Of a DNA stretch of 28,499 nt, positions 15,307 to 23,770 are shown piece after piece. The position numbers and the translations under genes are program-made. Position 1 is the first letter of the stretch. Every line of letters begins with the position of its first letter. This stretch comes from a virus: positions 1 through 28,499 of IMG/VR virus record IMGVR_UViG_3300033233_000141, one strand, 5' to 3'. The notes beneath the pieces were generated by a model. That model worked only from the letters and a program-made list of their open reading frames with translations, searched no databases and was not told the origin of the DNA.

Positions 15307-16323
15307 CTAGAACGGCATCGCCACTTCGGTGCTGCGCACGCGGATGACGGCGATGCTCGCGTCCGACGTGTTGAACGCTCCCTTGAATCCACCGCGCTGC
15401 GTGATGACGCCGAAGCCCGGAACCTGCGTGCCGAACTCGGCCGCGGTGGGGCTGTTCACGTCAATCTGGAGTTCGCGCTTCGACACGGTGCCGATGGTGG
15501 TGGGGTGCTGGAAGAACAGCCGCAGCCCAGTCGGCGAGTTGGCGAGGCACGCGTTCATGAGGCTGACCGTCGCGTACTCCTCCTCGAAGTTGAACATCGC
15601 GTCGAGGAACCCGTTCGGCACCGGCTGCTCGGCATTCACCTGCCCGAACAGAAAGCGCTGGGCGTCGTGCGGTGCCTGCGCGCTGAACTCGAACGAGCGC
15701 AGCTGGATGGAGTCCACCGCATCGGCCGAGCCGTCCTTGAAGTTACCGGCCGTGCGGAGCTGCTGGTGGTAGATGACACCGAACGGGGTCGGCAGCGTGG
15801 CCGTGGTCATCGGCGTGGTGTTCGGAGTAGCCGAGCGCGCGACACCGGACAGCTCCAGCATGAGCATGGCGCCATCGCCCGTGCCAGCCTGCCCCGTGAT
15901 GCGGAAGCTGGTGCAGAACGCCCCGAGCAGCCGGATGACCTTGTTCGCGGGCGTGTTGCCCCACGAGAAGTCGAGCGTCCACGAGAGCAGCGACGTGCCC
16001 TCCTTGAAGGTGTGGTCCTTGATGGTGTCCACGGTCGCCTGCGTGTAGCCGGGCCACATCATGCGGAACAAGGGCAGCATGCCCTCGAAGCCGACGCGGA
16101 CCTTCATGCTCCACTCGACGTACTGGCCGCCCTGCCCGACGAAGCGGCGCGACCGCTGCCCGGCCGACAGGGACGGGTCGTCAATGGTGGAGAGGCGCGG
16201 GTTGATTTCCGCCGTGATGAGTTCGCAGGCGTACTCGGCCGCGGCGGGAGCGGTGGCGTACGTGGTCTCGTGCGCGAGCAGCAGCTTGCTGTTGAAGCCC
16301 AAGCCCGGGATGACGAACGGCAT
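15307..16323 (-). CDS. Major tail tube protein
   Basis: ATG 16323 is preceded by AGGAGGAGAGG, an excellent Shine-Dalgarno, which rules out the longer in-frame extension that overlaps the tail terminator gene. The 338-residue product begins MPFVIPGLGFNSKLLLAHETTYATAP, a typical tail tube opening in which the chain mentions an external reference (ETTYATAP). Beta-rich segments follow (YVEWSMKVRVGFEGMLPL, TLDFSWGNTPANKVIRLLGAFCTSFRITGQAG, SGVARSATPN, LRSFEFSAQAPHDAQRF). That pattern, and the place between tail terminator and chaperones, identify the tube subunit. No sheath gene is nearby, in line with a non-contractile tail. Confidence 0.85.
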   Translation of the reverse strand: MPFVIPGLGFNSKLLLAHETTYATAPAAAEYACELITAEINPRLSTIDDPSLSAGQRSRRFVGQGGQYVEWSMKVRVGFEGMLPLFRMMWPGYTQATVDTIKDHTFKEGTSLLSWTLDFSWGNTPANKVIRLLGAFCTSFRITGQAGTGDGAMLMLELSGVARSATPNTTPMTTATLPTPFGVIYHQQLRTAGNFKDGSADAVDSIQLRSFEFSAQAPHDAQRFLFGQVNAEQPVPNGFLDAMFNFEEEYATVSLMNACLANSPTGLRLFFQHPTTIGTVSKRELQIDVNSPTAAEFGTQVPGFGVITQRGGFKGAFNTSDASIAVIRVRSTEVAMPF

Positions 16324-16342
16324 GTCCTCTCCTCCTCGGGGG

Positions 16343-16813
16343 CTACGGCGTGGCCGCGTCCCAGATGTACAGCGACTCGAAGGTGACGGCGGCCTGCGCG
16401 TAACCCGTGTTGGTAGCCGTGTCCACGACGGGCGTGAACTCGACCGGGAAAGTGTACACGACGAGGCCACCCAGCGTCTCGTCCTTGCACAGAGCGCGGA
16501 CCACATCCGTGGCGAGGTCCAGCAGCTGCTGCTCGTCCTTGGCGTTGTCCGCGCTCGTCATGATGGTGACCGAGAAGCGCATCGTGCCGTAGAAGCGGCG
16601 CCCGCCAGAGGGCTCGGTGTTCCAGCTCATCATCTGCACCACGAGCAGGGGCTTGGCCGCGCCCGTGAAGTCGCCGAGCCGCAGCATGCGCTTGACCGTG
16701 ACGGTCTTCGTGACGAGGTTCAGGCCGCTCTGCGGCTTGACGTTCAACTCAAGAGCGGCCACGACAGCGTCGAGAAACTGATTCAGCTTGCTCGTGGTGG
16801 GCAGGGCGGCCAT
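16343..16813 (-). CDS. Tail terminator / completion protein
   Basis: ATG 16813 lies 3 bases after the preceding stop, with GGGG about 8 bases upstream. The 156-residue product has an N-terminal helix (LNQFLDAVVAALEL), then strands with KPLLVVQMMSWNTEPSG and FYGTMRFSVTIMTSADN, a helix DEQQLLDLATDVVRAL and a C-terminal strand EFTPVVDTATNTGYAQAAVTFES. This alpha/beta order is usual for phage tail terminators (lambda gpU-like), which cap the tail tube and join it to the head. Order in the operon, between gp10-like and tail tube genes, agrees. Confidence 0.7.
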   Translation of the reverse strand: MAALPTTSKLNQFLDAVVAALELNVKPQSGLNLVTKTVTVKRMLRLGDFTGAAKPLLVVQMMSWNTEPSGGRRFYGTMRFSVTIMTSADNAKDEQQLLDLATDVVRALCKDETLGGLVVYTFPVEFTPVVDTATNTGYAQAAVTFESLYIWDAATP

Positions 16814-16816
16814 GGG

Positions 16817-17467
16817 CTAGCCCCGCTTCACGGTGGCCCACGCGGAGGTGAACGACGCCTTGATGAGCGCGCGGTTCTTCCGCAGGGCATTGCGCAGCAT
16901 GTGGCGGGCACGGAGCTTCACGCTGGGCTTCAGCAGGTAGAGAGGCACCGGTCGCCCGGCAGAACGCGCGCGCGCCGTGCCAATCTCCCAGATGAACAGG
17001 TTCCCCGCGCGGCTGCGGAACAGGCGCGTGTTCGGCAGCGTGCGGGCGCTCCGTCCTGCGAGGCGGTCCACTCCCGAGGCCGTCTTCATGAACTTGGTAG
17101 GGATGCGCAGCAGGGGCTTGCCCGTGATGGTGGCGCCGAACTCGTGCGCGGCGAAGGACGCGAGCGGGCTGCCGACGACCCCCACAACATGCATCAGCCG
17201 CGTGAACACGCGCCGGACGATGGAACGCCGGGTGTGCCCGGACCGGCTCGCAAGAGCATCGCCTGCTGCGCCGGTGGAACCGAACAACTCGTTCTCGCCG
17301 CCCTTGCCGCTGAGGCCGTCCTTCTTCACGTCGCGCTCGATGGTGAGCGTCACGCGCTCCATGGCGGCAGCGTTGCGCTGCGAGAGCTTGACGGCCCGCT
17401 CGGACAGTACGCGCGACACGTTCTTGACGGACGAGGCGCCGCGGATGCTGATGCCGGTCAGACCCAT
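16817..17467 (-). CDS. HK97 gp10-like head-tail / minor tail protein
   Basis: I use ATG 17467, overlapping the connector gene by 10 bases; the longer in-frame version is an Arg/His-rich shadow of that gene. The 216-residue product is very basic. The segment LSQRNAAAMERVTLTIERDVKK, a linker, then SRSGHTRRSIVRRVF and ASFAAHEFGATITGKPLLRIP follow the HK97 gp10 pattern (helix, L-R-S-I, then HEFG). The C-terminus (AGRPVPLYLLKPSVKLRARHMLRNALRKN) is the usual closing region. These proteins act at the head-tail junction or in tail completion. The family call is reasonable, with a fairly long C-terminal half. Confidence 0.7.
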   Translation of the reverse strand: MGLTGISIRGASSVKNVSRVLSERAVKLSQRNAAAMERVTLTIERDVKKDGLSGKGGENELFGSTGAAGDALASRSGHTRRSIVRRVFTRLMHVVGVVGSPLASFAAHEFGATITGKPLLRIPTKFMKTASGVDRLAGRSARTLPNTRLFRSRAGNLFIWEIGTARARSAGRPVPLYLLKPSVKLRARHMLRNALRKNRALIKASFTSAWATVKRG

Positions 17468-18084
17468 CGCACGAACGGCGCGAGCGCCTTCTCCACGTCC
17501 GGGGGGATGGCCGTGCTGATGAGCTGCACGCTGTCGCCTCCCACGCCGAAGCTCGTGCCACGCCCGATGGCTGCGTCGCGGTCCTGCCACAGCACCTGAA
17601 CCCAGCGGCAGGCGATGGCCTCAAGCGCGCGGCGCTCGCGGTCGTGCGTCCCAGCAGCGTAGCCGAGGTTGCACTTGACCTCGATGTTCTGGAGCGAGCG
17701 CCCGAACGAGTCGTAAGGCAGATAGATGCCGTGCCCCTTCACCTTCCGCAGGCCGGTGATGTTGAGCGTGCGCGTGGTCGTGCCGTCCGGGTATCGTTCG
17801 AGGATGGACGACACGCTGTTCACCGGGTACTCGGGGAAGTAGATGAGGCCGTTGCCGGTTCCGTCGAGGATGAGCGTGTCCCGGTGCCCGGCCACGGCCG
17901 AGCCGCTGTCGTAGTCGCGCGCGAGCAAGTACCGGCGCGTGTGCATGCCGATTTGCGCGCTCGCGTGGTCAATGAGCAGCTTGATGGTCTCGTCGAACTG
18001 GTTCGTGTCCGGCGTCTTCAGGTAGCCGCGCGCCGTGTCGAGGTCCACCAGAGGCAGCGGGTCAACCGGGACGATTTCAGACAT
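17458..18084 (-). CDS. Head-tail connector (gp6-like)
   Basis: ATG 18084 has GAGGT 4-5 bases upstream, so I reject the longer in-frame start at 18174. The 208-residue product begins MSEIVPVDPLPLVDLDTARGYLKTPDTNQFDETIKLLIDHASAQI: an initial loop, then the helix-turn arrangement typical of gp6/gp15-like connectors (the xxLxxxxxYLK ... DxxIxxLIxxAsxxI pattern). A beta-rich middle (RDTLILDGTGNGLIYFPEYPVNSVSSI) and C-terminal helices (RRALEAIACRWVQVLWQDRDA) complete it. It would form the ring below the portal. Location two genes after the major capsid protein agrees. Confidence 0.8.
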   Translation of the reverse strand: MSEIVPVDPLPLVDLDTARGYLKTPDTNQFDETIKLLIDHASAQIGMHTRRYLLARDYDSGSAVAGHRDTLILDGTGNGLIYFPEYPVNSVSSILERYPDGTTTRTLNITGLRKVKGHGIYLPYDSFGRSLQNIEVKCNLGYAAGTHDRERRALEAIACRWVQVLWQDRDAAIGRGTSFGVGGDSVQLISTAIPPDVEKALAPFVRWV

Positions 18085-18154
18085 GCCGACCTCGCACAGA
18101 AAGAGACGGGCGCCGTGGACCGAGTACGAGCCGGAGGCCGCCCCATGCTCGCAC

Positions 18155-18169
18155 GCGGGCGGCGCCCGC
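18155..18169. repeat. Short perfect hairpin in the intergenic gap 18085-18186
   Basis: GCGGGC at 18155-18160 pairs with GCCCGC at 18164-18169 around a 3-base loop. No U-run follows on the minus strand. The 102-base gap otherwise holds nothing I recognise. Confidence 0.4.
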
Positions 18170-18186
18170 CACATCGCTCCGCTGCG

Positions 18187-18480
18187 CTACGAGTACTTGA
18201 CCTGCTCCGGGTTCACGGCGGGCACCAGCTGCTCGTCGCCCAGCCACTCCCACACGGCCGCGAACTGCGGGTCCGTCCAGAGGTAGCGGAACGCCTCGGT
18301 GACCGTGTACTCCTGCCCCGGCTTGGCGAGCAACGCCTCGCCGAACGGCACGCTCTGGAACGACCGGCTGTACTGGCCGGTGAAGCGACCCTTGCGCACG
18401 CGCATCATCGCCGCGGCCGGTTCGGGCGTCGGGCTGGTCTCCGCGGGCTTGTCGCCTGCGGGCTCGCTGGGCTTCGCCAT
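18187..18480 (-). CDS. Small hypothetical head-region protein (97 aa)
   Basis: ATG 18480 has AAGGGAGG about 9 bases upstream. The 97-residue product has a disordered Pro/Glu/Ala-rich start (AKPSEPAGDKPAETSPTPEPAA) followed by a compact part with VRKGRFTGQYSRSFQSVPFGEALLAKPGQEYTVTEAF and TDPQFAAVWEWLG. It lies between the major capsid gene and the connector, where head decoration, head completion or small accessory proteins are often encoded. No specific family is recognised. Confidence 0.65.
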   Translation of the reverse strand: MAKPSEPAGDKPAETSPTPEPAAAMMRVRKGRFTGQYSRSFQSVPFGEALLAKPGQEYTVTEAFRYLWTDPQFAAVWEWLGDEQLVPAVNPEQVKYS

Positions 18481-18504
18481 CTGGTGTGGCCTCCCTTCAC
18501 TGAA

Positions 18505-18544
18505 CCGGCCTGCCGCTCGCGCGGGAGCGCTTACGGCAGGCCGG
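18505..18544 (-). terminator. Strong hairpin after the major capsid gene (possible terminator or mRNA stabiliser)
   Basis: CCGGCCTGCCG (18505-18515) and CGGCAGGCCGG (18534-18544) form a perfect 11-bp stem with an 18-base loop, 24 bases downstream of the capsid stop. A smaller stem, CCCCG/CGGGG at 18550-18562, lies just before it. No T-run follows on the minus strand, so partial termination or protection of the abundant capsid message are both possible; this is inference from structure and place. Confidence 0.5.
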
Positions 18545-18568
18545 TCTGTCCCCGTGGCGGGGTTTCGG

Positions 18569-20197
18569 TTACGTGATGTTGTAGATGATGCCCACCGGGG
18601 TCACGGTCGCGCTCGGCGTGTAGAAAGCCTTGTAGTCATTGCGGCACGTGGCCACGAACACCGTCTGGTCCACTTCGATGTAGCGGTCCGTGCTGCCGTT
18701 GACGCTGATGCCGCGCCGGGTAGCCAGACCGTACGACTCGCGGTGCGCGCACAGCACGCTGCCCTTGATGTTGTTCGCGGGCGTCGCGTTGTGCACACCG
18801 GTCGCATCCTTCTCCGTCACGAACTCGGAGAGGATGACCGGCGACCCGAAGATGTTCGCCACCTGACCCGAGAGGATGGTCGCGGCGGTACCGAACTTCT
18901 CCAGCGTCAGGACGCTCGCCAGCTTCATGATGGACTTCAGGCCGTGGAAGCCCGTAATCCACGCGAGCGGTGCCGGGGAGGCACCCCACGCGCCCATGTT
19001 GAACTGGAGGTCGAGCATCTTGGCCTCGGTGATGGCCGCCGCGCCCATGTCGAGCTTCGCCGGGTACGAGGCCGTGGTCAGCGCGTGCTTACGCAGACCG
19101 TCCCACGCGCGGCGCACGCCACTCAAGGGATTGAACGTGGCGCCGTCCATCGTCGCGGCGTTGAACTCCCCGTTGATGATAGCGTCCTCGATGCCACGAG
19201 CGAGCACCTTGGCAGCGTTGCCGATGATGAACGAAATCATGGGCACGATGCTGTCCTCGATGAGTTCGCTCGACGCGAACGTGCGGACACCCATCTTCTG
19301 CGCCGTGAACGTGACCTTGTTCGTGGTCGCGGTCGAGGCCGTGATGGGCGCATCCGTGCCGTCGAGGATGGCTTCCGGCATCAGGAACGCGGTCAGGTCT
19401 GAGCCGAGCACCGGCCAGTCCAGCGTCTTGCTCGTCATGGTGACGGGCGTGAACAGCGGCGCGACCTTGCCCCACACCTGCACGAGGTCCATGAGCTGGC
19501 TCGACAGGATGACGGGCACCCAGTTGAGGCCGGACGTGGACGTGGTCTCGTTGAACGAGCGCTCGACCTTCATGGCGTCGCACAGCTCGTTCACGACGCG
19601 CGTGTACTCGGGCCAGCGCTTGTAGTTGCCCATGCGCTGGAGCCGGGCGTTCAGGTCGGGCTTGCGGCTCTCCTGCGGGCACATCAGCGTGTCCAGCACG
19701 AGCAGCTCGTCGTTCAGGGTCTGGAACCGCGTGACGACATCACGCAGCTTCTCGGAGTTGCTGCTGGAGCCCATGCGCTGCACGCGCTCCGTGATGCCGA
19801 GGGCGCGAGCCTGCTGGGCGCCGAGGTGCGACAGCCCGGCCAGCTCGTCCCAGCGCAGCACGGCGATGTTGAAGTAGTCGCGCTGGCGCTTGTGTACGTC
19901 CTCGGGCATGTCGAGCCGGAGGGCGCCGCGTTCCAGCGTGAGCTGCTCGCTGCCACCGCTCAGCGTCGCTGCCTGAGCCTTCATCACCTCGTCGAGGGTC
20001 TGGGTGCGCGCGGCGAGCTTCTTGATGCCCTCGTCGAGCGTGCCCCACTCGTCCTCGGTGATGATGCGCCCGGTCGCCTGCGTGCGGATGAGTTCGTTCA
20101 GGCGGTCGGTGATGTCCTTCGTGTGCTGGCGCAGCCCATCCGCAGACGTGAGGTCTGGCGCGAGCGGCAGCTCCACGATGGCCTTCGGCTTCGTCAT
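18569..20197 (-). CDS. Major capsid protein (HK97 fold) with long N-terminal region
   Basis: ATG 20197 has GGAGGGG about 7-9 bases upstream. The product is 542 residues. Residues 1 to about 190 are mostly helical and charged (GLRQHTKDITDRLNELIRT, EWGTLDEGIKKLAARTQTLDEVMKAQ), as in scaffold or delta domains removed by the prohead protease. The HK97-fold core starts near 215: GLNWVPVILSSQLMDLVQVWGKVAPLFTPV, then the spine and A-domain region (FASSELIEDSIVPMISFIIGNAAKVLARGIEDAIING) and a closing segment (YGLATRRGISVNGSTDRYIEVDQTVFVATCRNDYKAF). Direct order protease then capsid supports the call. There is no separate scaffold gene, so the N-terminal region probably serves as scaffold. Confidence 0.9.
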   Translation of the reverse strand: MTKPKAIVELPLAPDLTSADGLRQHTKDITDRLNELIRTQATGRIITEDEWGTLDEGIKKLAARTQTLDEVMKAQAATLSGGSEQLTLERGALRLDMPEDVHKRQRDYFNIAVLRWDELAGLSHLGAQQARALGITERVQRMGSSSNSEKLRDVVTRFQTLNDELLVLDTLMCPQESRKPDLNARLQRMGNYKRWPEYTRVVNELCDAMKVERSFNETTSTSGLNWVPVILSSQLMDLVQVWGKVAPLFTPVTMTSKTLDWPVLGSDLTAFLMPEAILDGTDAPITASTATTNKVTFTAQKMGVRTFASSELIEDSIVPMISFIIGNAAKVLARGIEDAIINGEFNAATMDGATFNPLSGVRRAWDGLRKHALTTASYPAKLDMGAAAITEAKMLDLQFNMGAWGASPAPLAWITGFHGLKSIMKLASVLTLEKFGTAATILSGQVANIFGSPVILSEFVTEKDATGVHNATPANNIKGSVLCAHRESYGLATRRGISVNGSTDRYIEVDQTVFVATCRNDYKAFYTPSATVTPVGIIYNIT

Positions 20198-20218
20198 CGG
20201 TGGTCCCCTCCGGTGTCG

Positions 20219-21403
20219 CTACGCGGAGCTGCCCGCGAGCCAGTCTTCCAACGACACAGTGCCGTTGGTGCGAGCGGAGGCGGCTCCACTCACGGTCTGA
20301 GGAGCGGCGGGCTTGCCCACGCGCGCCTCGATTCCGTTGTCCAGCCGGATACTACGCCAACCGTCCGAGGAAAAGCGAGCCTCGTTCTGCTGGGTGAAGC
20401 TGTACACCCCGTCTCGCTCGGCGACCTTGTCGGCGCGGAAGTCGTGGTCGCGCACCCAGCGCTGGGCCGCAGCCTTGCTCGTGAAGCGGTCGGCGTTCAC
20501 GCGGACGCTCTGCGTGTTGCCGCGCTCGCCAGGCATGCCGAAGAAGTAGGCGCCCATGCCCACGGCGCGCTGCCCCTCGTCACCGGCCAGCCACCGCTCC
20601 AACGTCATGTCCTCGTGCAGCTTGCCACGCAGCAGCGAGCCGTTGTGGCGCTTGGCGATGATGAGCTGCGCGGGGTCCACATCGCGTGTACCCGGGACGA
20701 ACGCGCGCATGGCGGCCGCGCTCACCGGGTCGGCCCCGCTGTCTGCCGATGCGTCCGGCACGAACGTGCTGGTGTCCTTCTGGCCGCCACGGAACACGTG
20801 GCTCACTTCGAGCGCGGCGGTGATGCCGGAGAACTCGTACTCCGCGAACCCCTTCTTCTCGTAGATGTCGCCCGGGATGTGGGGGCAGCGGTAGATGCTG
20901 TCGCCACACACGTTGCACTCCTGCCCGAGGCACCGCCAGCCGAAGCTAACCTCACGATAGATGCCGAGGTCCACACGCTTCACATGCGCATCGCCCTCGG
21001 CATCGCGCGGCACGTAGTAGAGCGCCTCCAGCCAGTTCTGGTCCCGGGCGTGGAGGTTCGGGTCCTCGACGCGCGTGACGCGCGCGTGAAAGATGCGACC
21101 GACCGGCTGCGTGCCGTAGTTGTGGCCGTACATGGCCGGTGCGCCGGGGAGCAGCTCGGCCGATTCCTGAAGCGCGTCCTTGCTGAAGCGCGAGTAGTAG
21201 TAGTCGCGCTGCGAGTTGGCCACCATCATGCCGCGGATGTGGAAGTCTTCCTCGCCAACGGCACGACCTGCGAACTGCTGCACGTCCTTCAGGTGGGTCT
21301 TGCGCAGCTCGCGCTCGTTGTCAGGGTTGAGCCAGAAGCCCATGCCAACACGGCGGTCCCGGGCTGCGTCCTGCCGGGCGAGCACGAACAGGGAGTCGTG
21401 CAT
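20219..21403 (-). CDS. Prohead maturation protease with Cys cluster
   Basis: ATG 21403 shares a base with the zinc-ribbon stop (TAATG); the longer in-frame start runs through that gene and is rejected. The 394-residue product follows the HK97-type serine protease scheme: FHIRGMMVANSQRDYYYSRFSKDALQE, then PAMYGHNYGTQPVGRI with candidate catalytic His at H94, and YREVSFGW with candidate Ser at S153. Right after that Ser is a Cys/His cluster (C158, C163, C166, C173, H175) that could bind zinc. Residues about 205-394 form a less ordered tail, with two regions ending in similar ERWLAGDEG and EDWLAGSSA. It should cleave the capsid N-terminal region during head maturation. Confidence 0.75.
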   Translation of the reverse strand: MHDSLFVLARQDAARDRRVGMGFWLNPDNERELRKTHLKDVQQFAGRAVGEEDFHIRGMMVANSQRDYYYSRFSKDALQESAELLPGAPAMYGHNYGTQPVGRIFHARVTRVEDPNLHARDQNWLEALYYVPRDAEGDAHVKRVDLGIYREVSFGWRCLGQECNVCGDSIYRCPHIPGDIYEKKGFAEYEFSGITAALEVSHVFRGGQKDTSTFVPDASADSGADPVSAAAMRAFVPGTRDVDPAQLIIAKRHNGSLLRGKLHEDMTLERWLAGDEGQRAVGMGAYFFGMPGERGNTQSVRVNADRFTSKAAAQRWVRDHDFRADKVAERDGVYSFTQQNEARFSSDGWRSIRLDNGIEARVGKPAAPQTVSGAASARTNGTVSLEDWLAGSSA

Positions 21404-21564
21404 TAGCGAGTCACGTTCGCCGCAACCGGCGCTCCCTGCGAAAGTGGAGGTTGCCCGCACTTGGGGCACGCAACGCGACCGGCCTTGTCGTGCACGAAGC
21501 TCGTCTCGCAAGGCTTGCACTTATGCACCGGCAGGTACACGGGCGGCGGGCTGACGTCACGCAT
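21403..21564 (-). CDS. Small zinc-ribbon protein (53 aa)
   Basis: ATG 21564 overlaps the portal gene by 8 bases, with GGAGG about 9 bases upstream, and its TAA shares a base with the protease start. The 53-residue product has two CxxC knuckles: C16-x2-C19 (HKCKPCE) and C33-x2-C36 (ACPKCG), separated by 13 residues, a rubredoxin/zinc-ribbon layout. A Pro-rich start (SPPPVYLP) precedes it. Tight coupling on both sides argues that it is a real gene of the head module. Role unknown; nucleic-acid or protein binding during head assembly is possible. Confidence 0.75.
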   Translation of the reverse strand: MRDVSPPPVYLPVHKCKPCETSFVHDKAGRVACPKCGQPPLSQGAPVAANVTR

Positions 21565-23770
21565 TGAGCCATTCCTCCAGCGACTGCGGATGCTTGCCGT
21601 TCTTGCTCGGCGCGGCGCCCTTGAGTCGGCGGGCGATGGCGTCGGGGAGCGGCGCGCTCTCCTGCTGCGAGCCATTATCCACAACGGGCACCAGAGTGCA
21701 ACGGCAGTTGATGACCTCGCCCGCATCGTTGCAGTCGGGGTCGCCGGGGAAGCTGAGCCGGGCGCCGCTGCTGCTCACGAAAACGTCATCGAGCGGCACG
21801 GCGGTGCCGTCGAGCTGCTGATGCGTGTCGCGCACGTGCTCGTCGCCCGCCGTGAGCCATTCCTTCTGCTCCACGACACCACTCTGGCGGTAGCCCTCGA
21901 CCGTGCCGAAGTTGAACGCTGCTGCCGTCTCCGTGCGTGCCACACGCGCCGAGCGCGCGAGCCGGTCCCCGAAGATGGCGTCAACGCGCGCGGTCAGGTC
22001 CCCGAGCGACTCGCCCGCGGCGATGCCCTCGGACAGCGCGTCACGCAGCATGCCGCGCGTGGTGTCGTCAATGTTCTGCACCATCGTCATGGCCTTGTCC
22101 GCGATGAACGAGTTCACGTCGGCAGCATGCAGCGAGAACGCGAGGTCCAGACCCAGCCCAGCGATTGCGTCGTCTCCCGCGTCGGACACGATGCCCCGCA
22201 CGAGGCGCCGCGCCTTGCGGATGGCGTCCGGGTCGTCCAGTTCGCGGATGATGTCGTCGAGTTCCCACGAGCGTGACTGCTCTTTGAGCTTGCTGACCAC
22301 ACGGCGCTGTTGTGCAGCGAAGTGGCGACGCGCGAAGACGTTCACGCGACCCTCGTGCGCGCGGAGGCGCCGGTCTGCCCGCACGCGCGCAAGCTCCGCG
22401 CGAGCGCGCTTCTCCTCAGCGGTGCGCGCCTTGGCGACAGGCGGTGGCACGGGCGCCTTCGGCAGGATGACGGGCGCGGGTGGGTTCTCGGCGTTCTTCA
22501 CGTCGGCCTCGGCCATGGCGCGCGCACTCATGCTGTCGGTGAGCGTCGTGGGCACGAGGATGTCGTCGAGACCCTCCGCCTCCGGCCGCGGCGGCAGACC
22601 CTGATGGTCGCGTGCCTCGGCGCGACTCACATGCGGAGCGCCCGTGGCCTTGTTCCACATTTCGGCCTGCTTCAGCCAAGCCTCGACCATCACGGGGTCG
22701 TTGCTGAAGTCGAACTCGCAGCTGATGTTGAAACCGAACTCGCCCGAGCCGAGCAGCGCCTCGTTCAGCTTCTTGCTGATGCGCATGGCTGCGGGCATCA
22801 CGCCGAAGCGAAGGAACAGCATCATGCTCACCTGAGCCACGTCCGAGTTCAGGCCCGTGCCGCCCTCCATGTCACCGGCCAGCATGGGGGGAATCTTGAA
22901 CAGCTTGTACATGTGCGCGGCCGTGAGCTTCTCGCTCTCGATGAACTGCATTTCCTCCATCGTCAGGCCCGCGCGCGTGAACGCCAGCTTCTTCGGCAGG
23001 AACACCGGGTCCCACGAGTTCTCGATGCCCTGATAGCGCGACTTGAACTGCTTCTTCAGGCGCTCCACGTCATCGTCGTCGAGGGAGTTCTCGGTGGAGT
23101 AGTGGCCCGCGACCATGCCGCCCTTCTGGTAGAACAGCCGCAGGAAGCGCGCGCTGTCGCGCTGCGTCTCGTACGCGAGCCGGAGTGCCTGAAGGCGCGA
23201 CACGCCCACGGCGGCCATTTCCGGGTCGTACCGCTTGAAGTGCACGATTTGGATGCGCGGCACCTTGATGACCTTGCCGCCGTCCTGCACTTCGTACTCG
23301 ACCACGCCACGGCCGGGGCCACGCACCGGCTTCACGCTCGCGGGGTTCAGCATCCAGAACTGCTGGACCTTTTGCGTGCCCATGTAGTCCTTGAACAGGT
23401 AGGCGTTGCCGAACAGCTCCAGCGAACCGACGAGGTCCTCGGTCAGCTCGTAGCCGGTCTGCTCGATGTTCGCTGCCTCCCACAGGTCGCAGATGTTGCC
23501 GGGAGCGCGAGGCAGTTCCTTCTTCGTGTCGCCCTCGCCCACGTACCACTTGAGCGGGGTCGCTGCCAGCGTGGACTGGTACAGCTCGACGCAGAACTGC
23601 ACGGTCGGCACGAGGCGGTACGCCCACGGGTAGTCCACCGCTTCAGCGGGCAGGTTCCATGGCCGATTCAGCAGCCACGGCGCGCCGGACGGCAGGTCGC
23701 CAGCGCTCACGAGGCGCGACTGAATAGGCGCGAGCGCGCGCGCGATGGACCGGACCACCAGACCGCTCAC
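21557..23770 (-). CDS. Portal protein fused to MuF-like head morphogenesis domain
   Basis: The start is GTG 23770, sharing a base with the upstream TAG (TAGTG) and preceded by GGAGG at 5-6 bases. The product is 737 residues. Residues about 30-400 are an HK97-type portal (VPTVQFCVELYQSTLAATPLKWYV, QFWMLNPASVKPV, IVHFKRYDPEMAAVGVSRLQALRLAY, FKIPPMLAGD). A Pro/Ala/Arg-rich linker (about 425-475) leads to a MuF/SPP1 gp7-like domain at about 560-695: RVARTETAAAFNFG (609-622), KEWLTAGDEHVRDTHQQLDG (636-655), PGDP (675-678) and NCRC (688-691). MuF domains are minor head proteins that enter with or process DNA at the portal. Fusion of both on one chain means one MuF copy per portal subunit. Confidence 0.92.
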   Translation of the reverse strand: MSGLVVRSIARALAPIQSRLVSAGDLPSGAPWLLNRPWNLPAEAVDYPWAYRLVPTVQFCVELYQSTLAATPLKWYVGEGDTKKELPRAPGNICDLWEAANIEQTGYELTEDLVGSLELFGNAYLFKDYMGTQKVQQFWMLNPASVKPVRGPGRGVVEYEVQDGGKVIKVPRIQIVHFKRYDPEMAAVGVSRLQALRLAYETQRDSARFLRLFYQKGGMVAGHYSTENSLDDDDVERLKKQFKSRYQGIENSWDPVFLPKKLAFTRAGLTMEEMQFIESEKLTAAHMYKLFKIPPMLAGDMEGGTGLNSDVAQVSMMLFLRFGVMPAAMRISKKLNEALLGSGEFGFNISCEFDFSNDPVMVEAWLKQAEMWNKATGAPHVSRAEARDHQGLPPRPEAEGLDDILVPTTLTDSMSARAMAEADVKNAENPPAPVILPKAPVPPPVAKARTAEEKRARAELARVRADRRLRAHEGRVNVFARRHFAAQQRRVVSKLKEQSRSWELDDIIRELDDPDAIRKARRLVRGIVSDAGDDAIAGLGLDLAFSLHAADVNSFIADKAMTMVQNIDDTTRGMLRDALSEGIAAGESLGDLTARVDAIFGDRLARSARVARTETAAAFNFGTVEGYRQSGVVEQKEWLTAGDEHVRDTHQQLDGTAVPLDDVFVSSSGARLSFPGDPDCNDAGEVINCRCTLVPVVDNGSQQESAPLPDAIARRLKGAAPSKNGKHPQSLEEWLNA

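Noticed and set aside
18085-18174. N-terminal extension of the connector gene from ATG 18174
   Set aside because: The extension is Cys/Gly/Ala-rich and unlike connectors, and a Shine-Dalgarno sits before ATG 18084.
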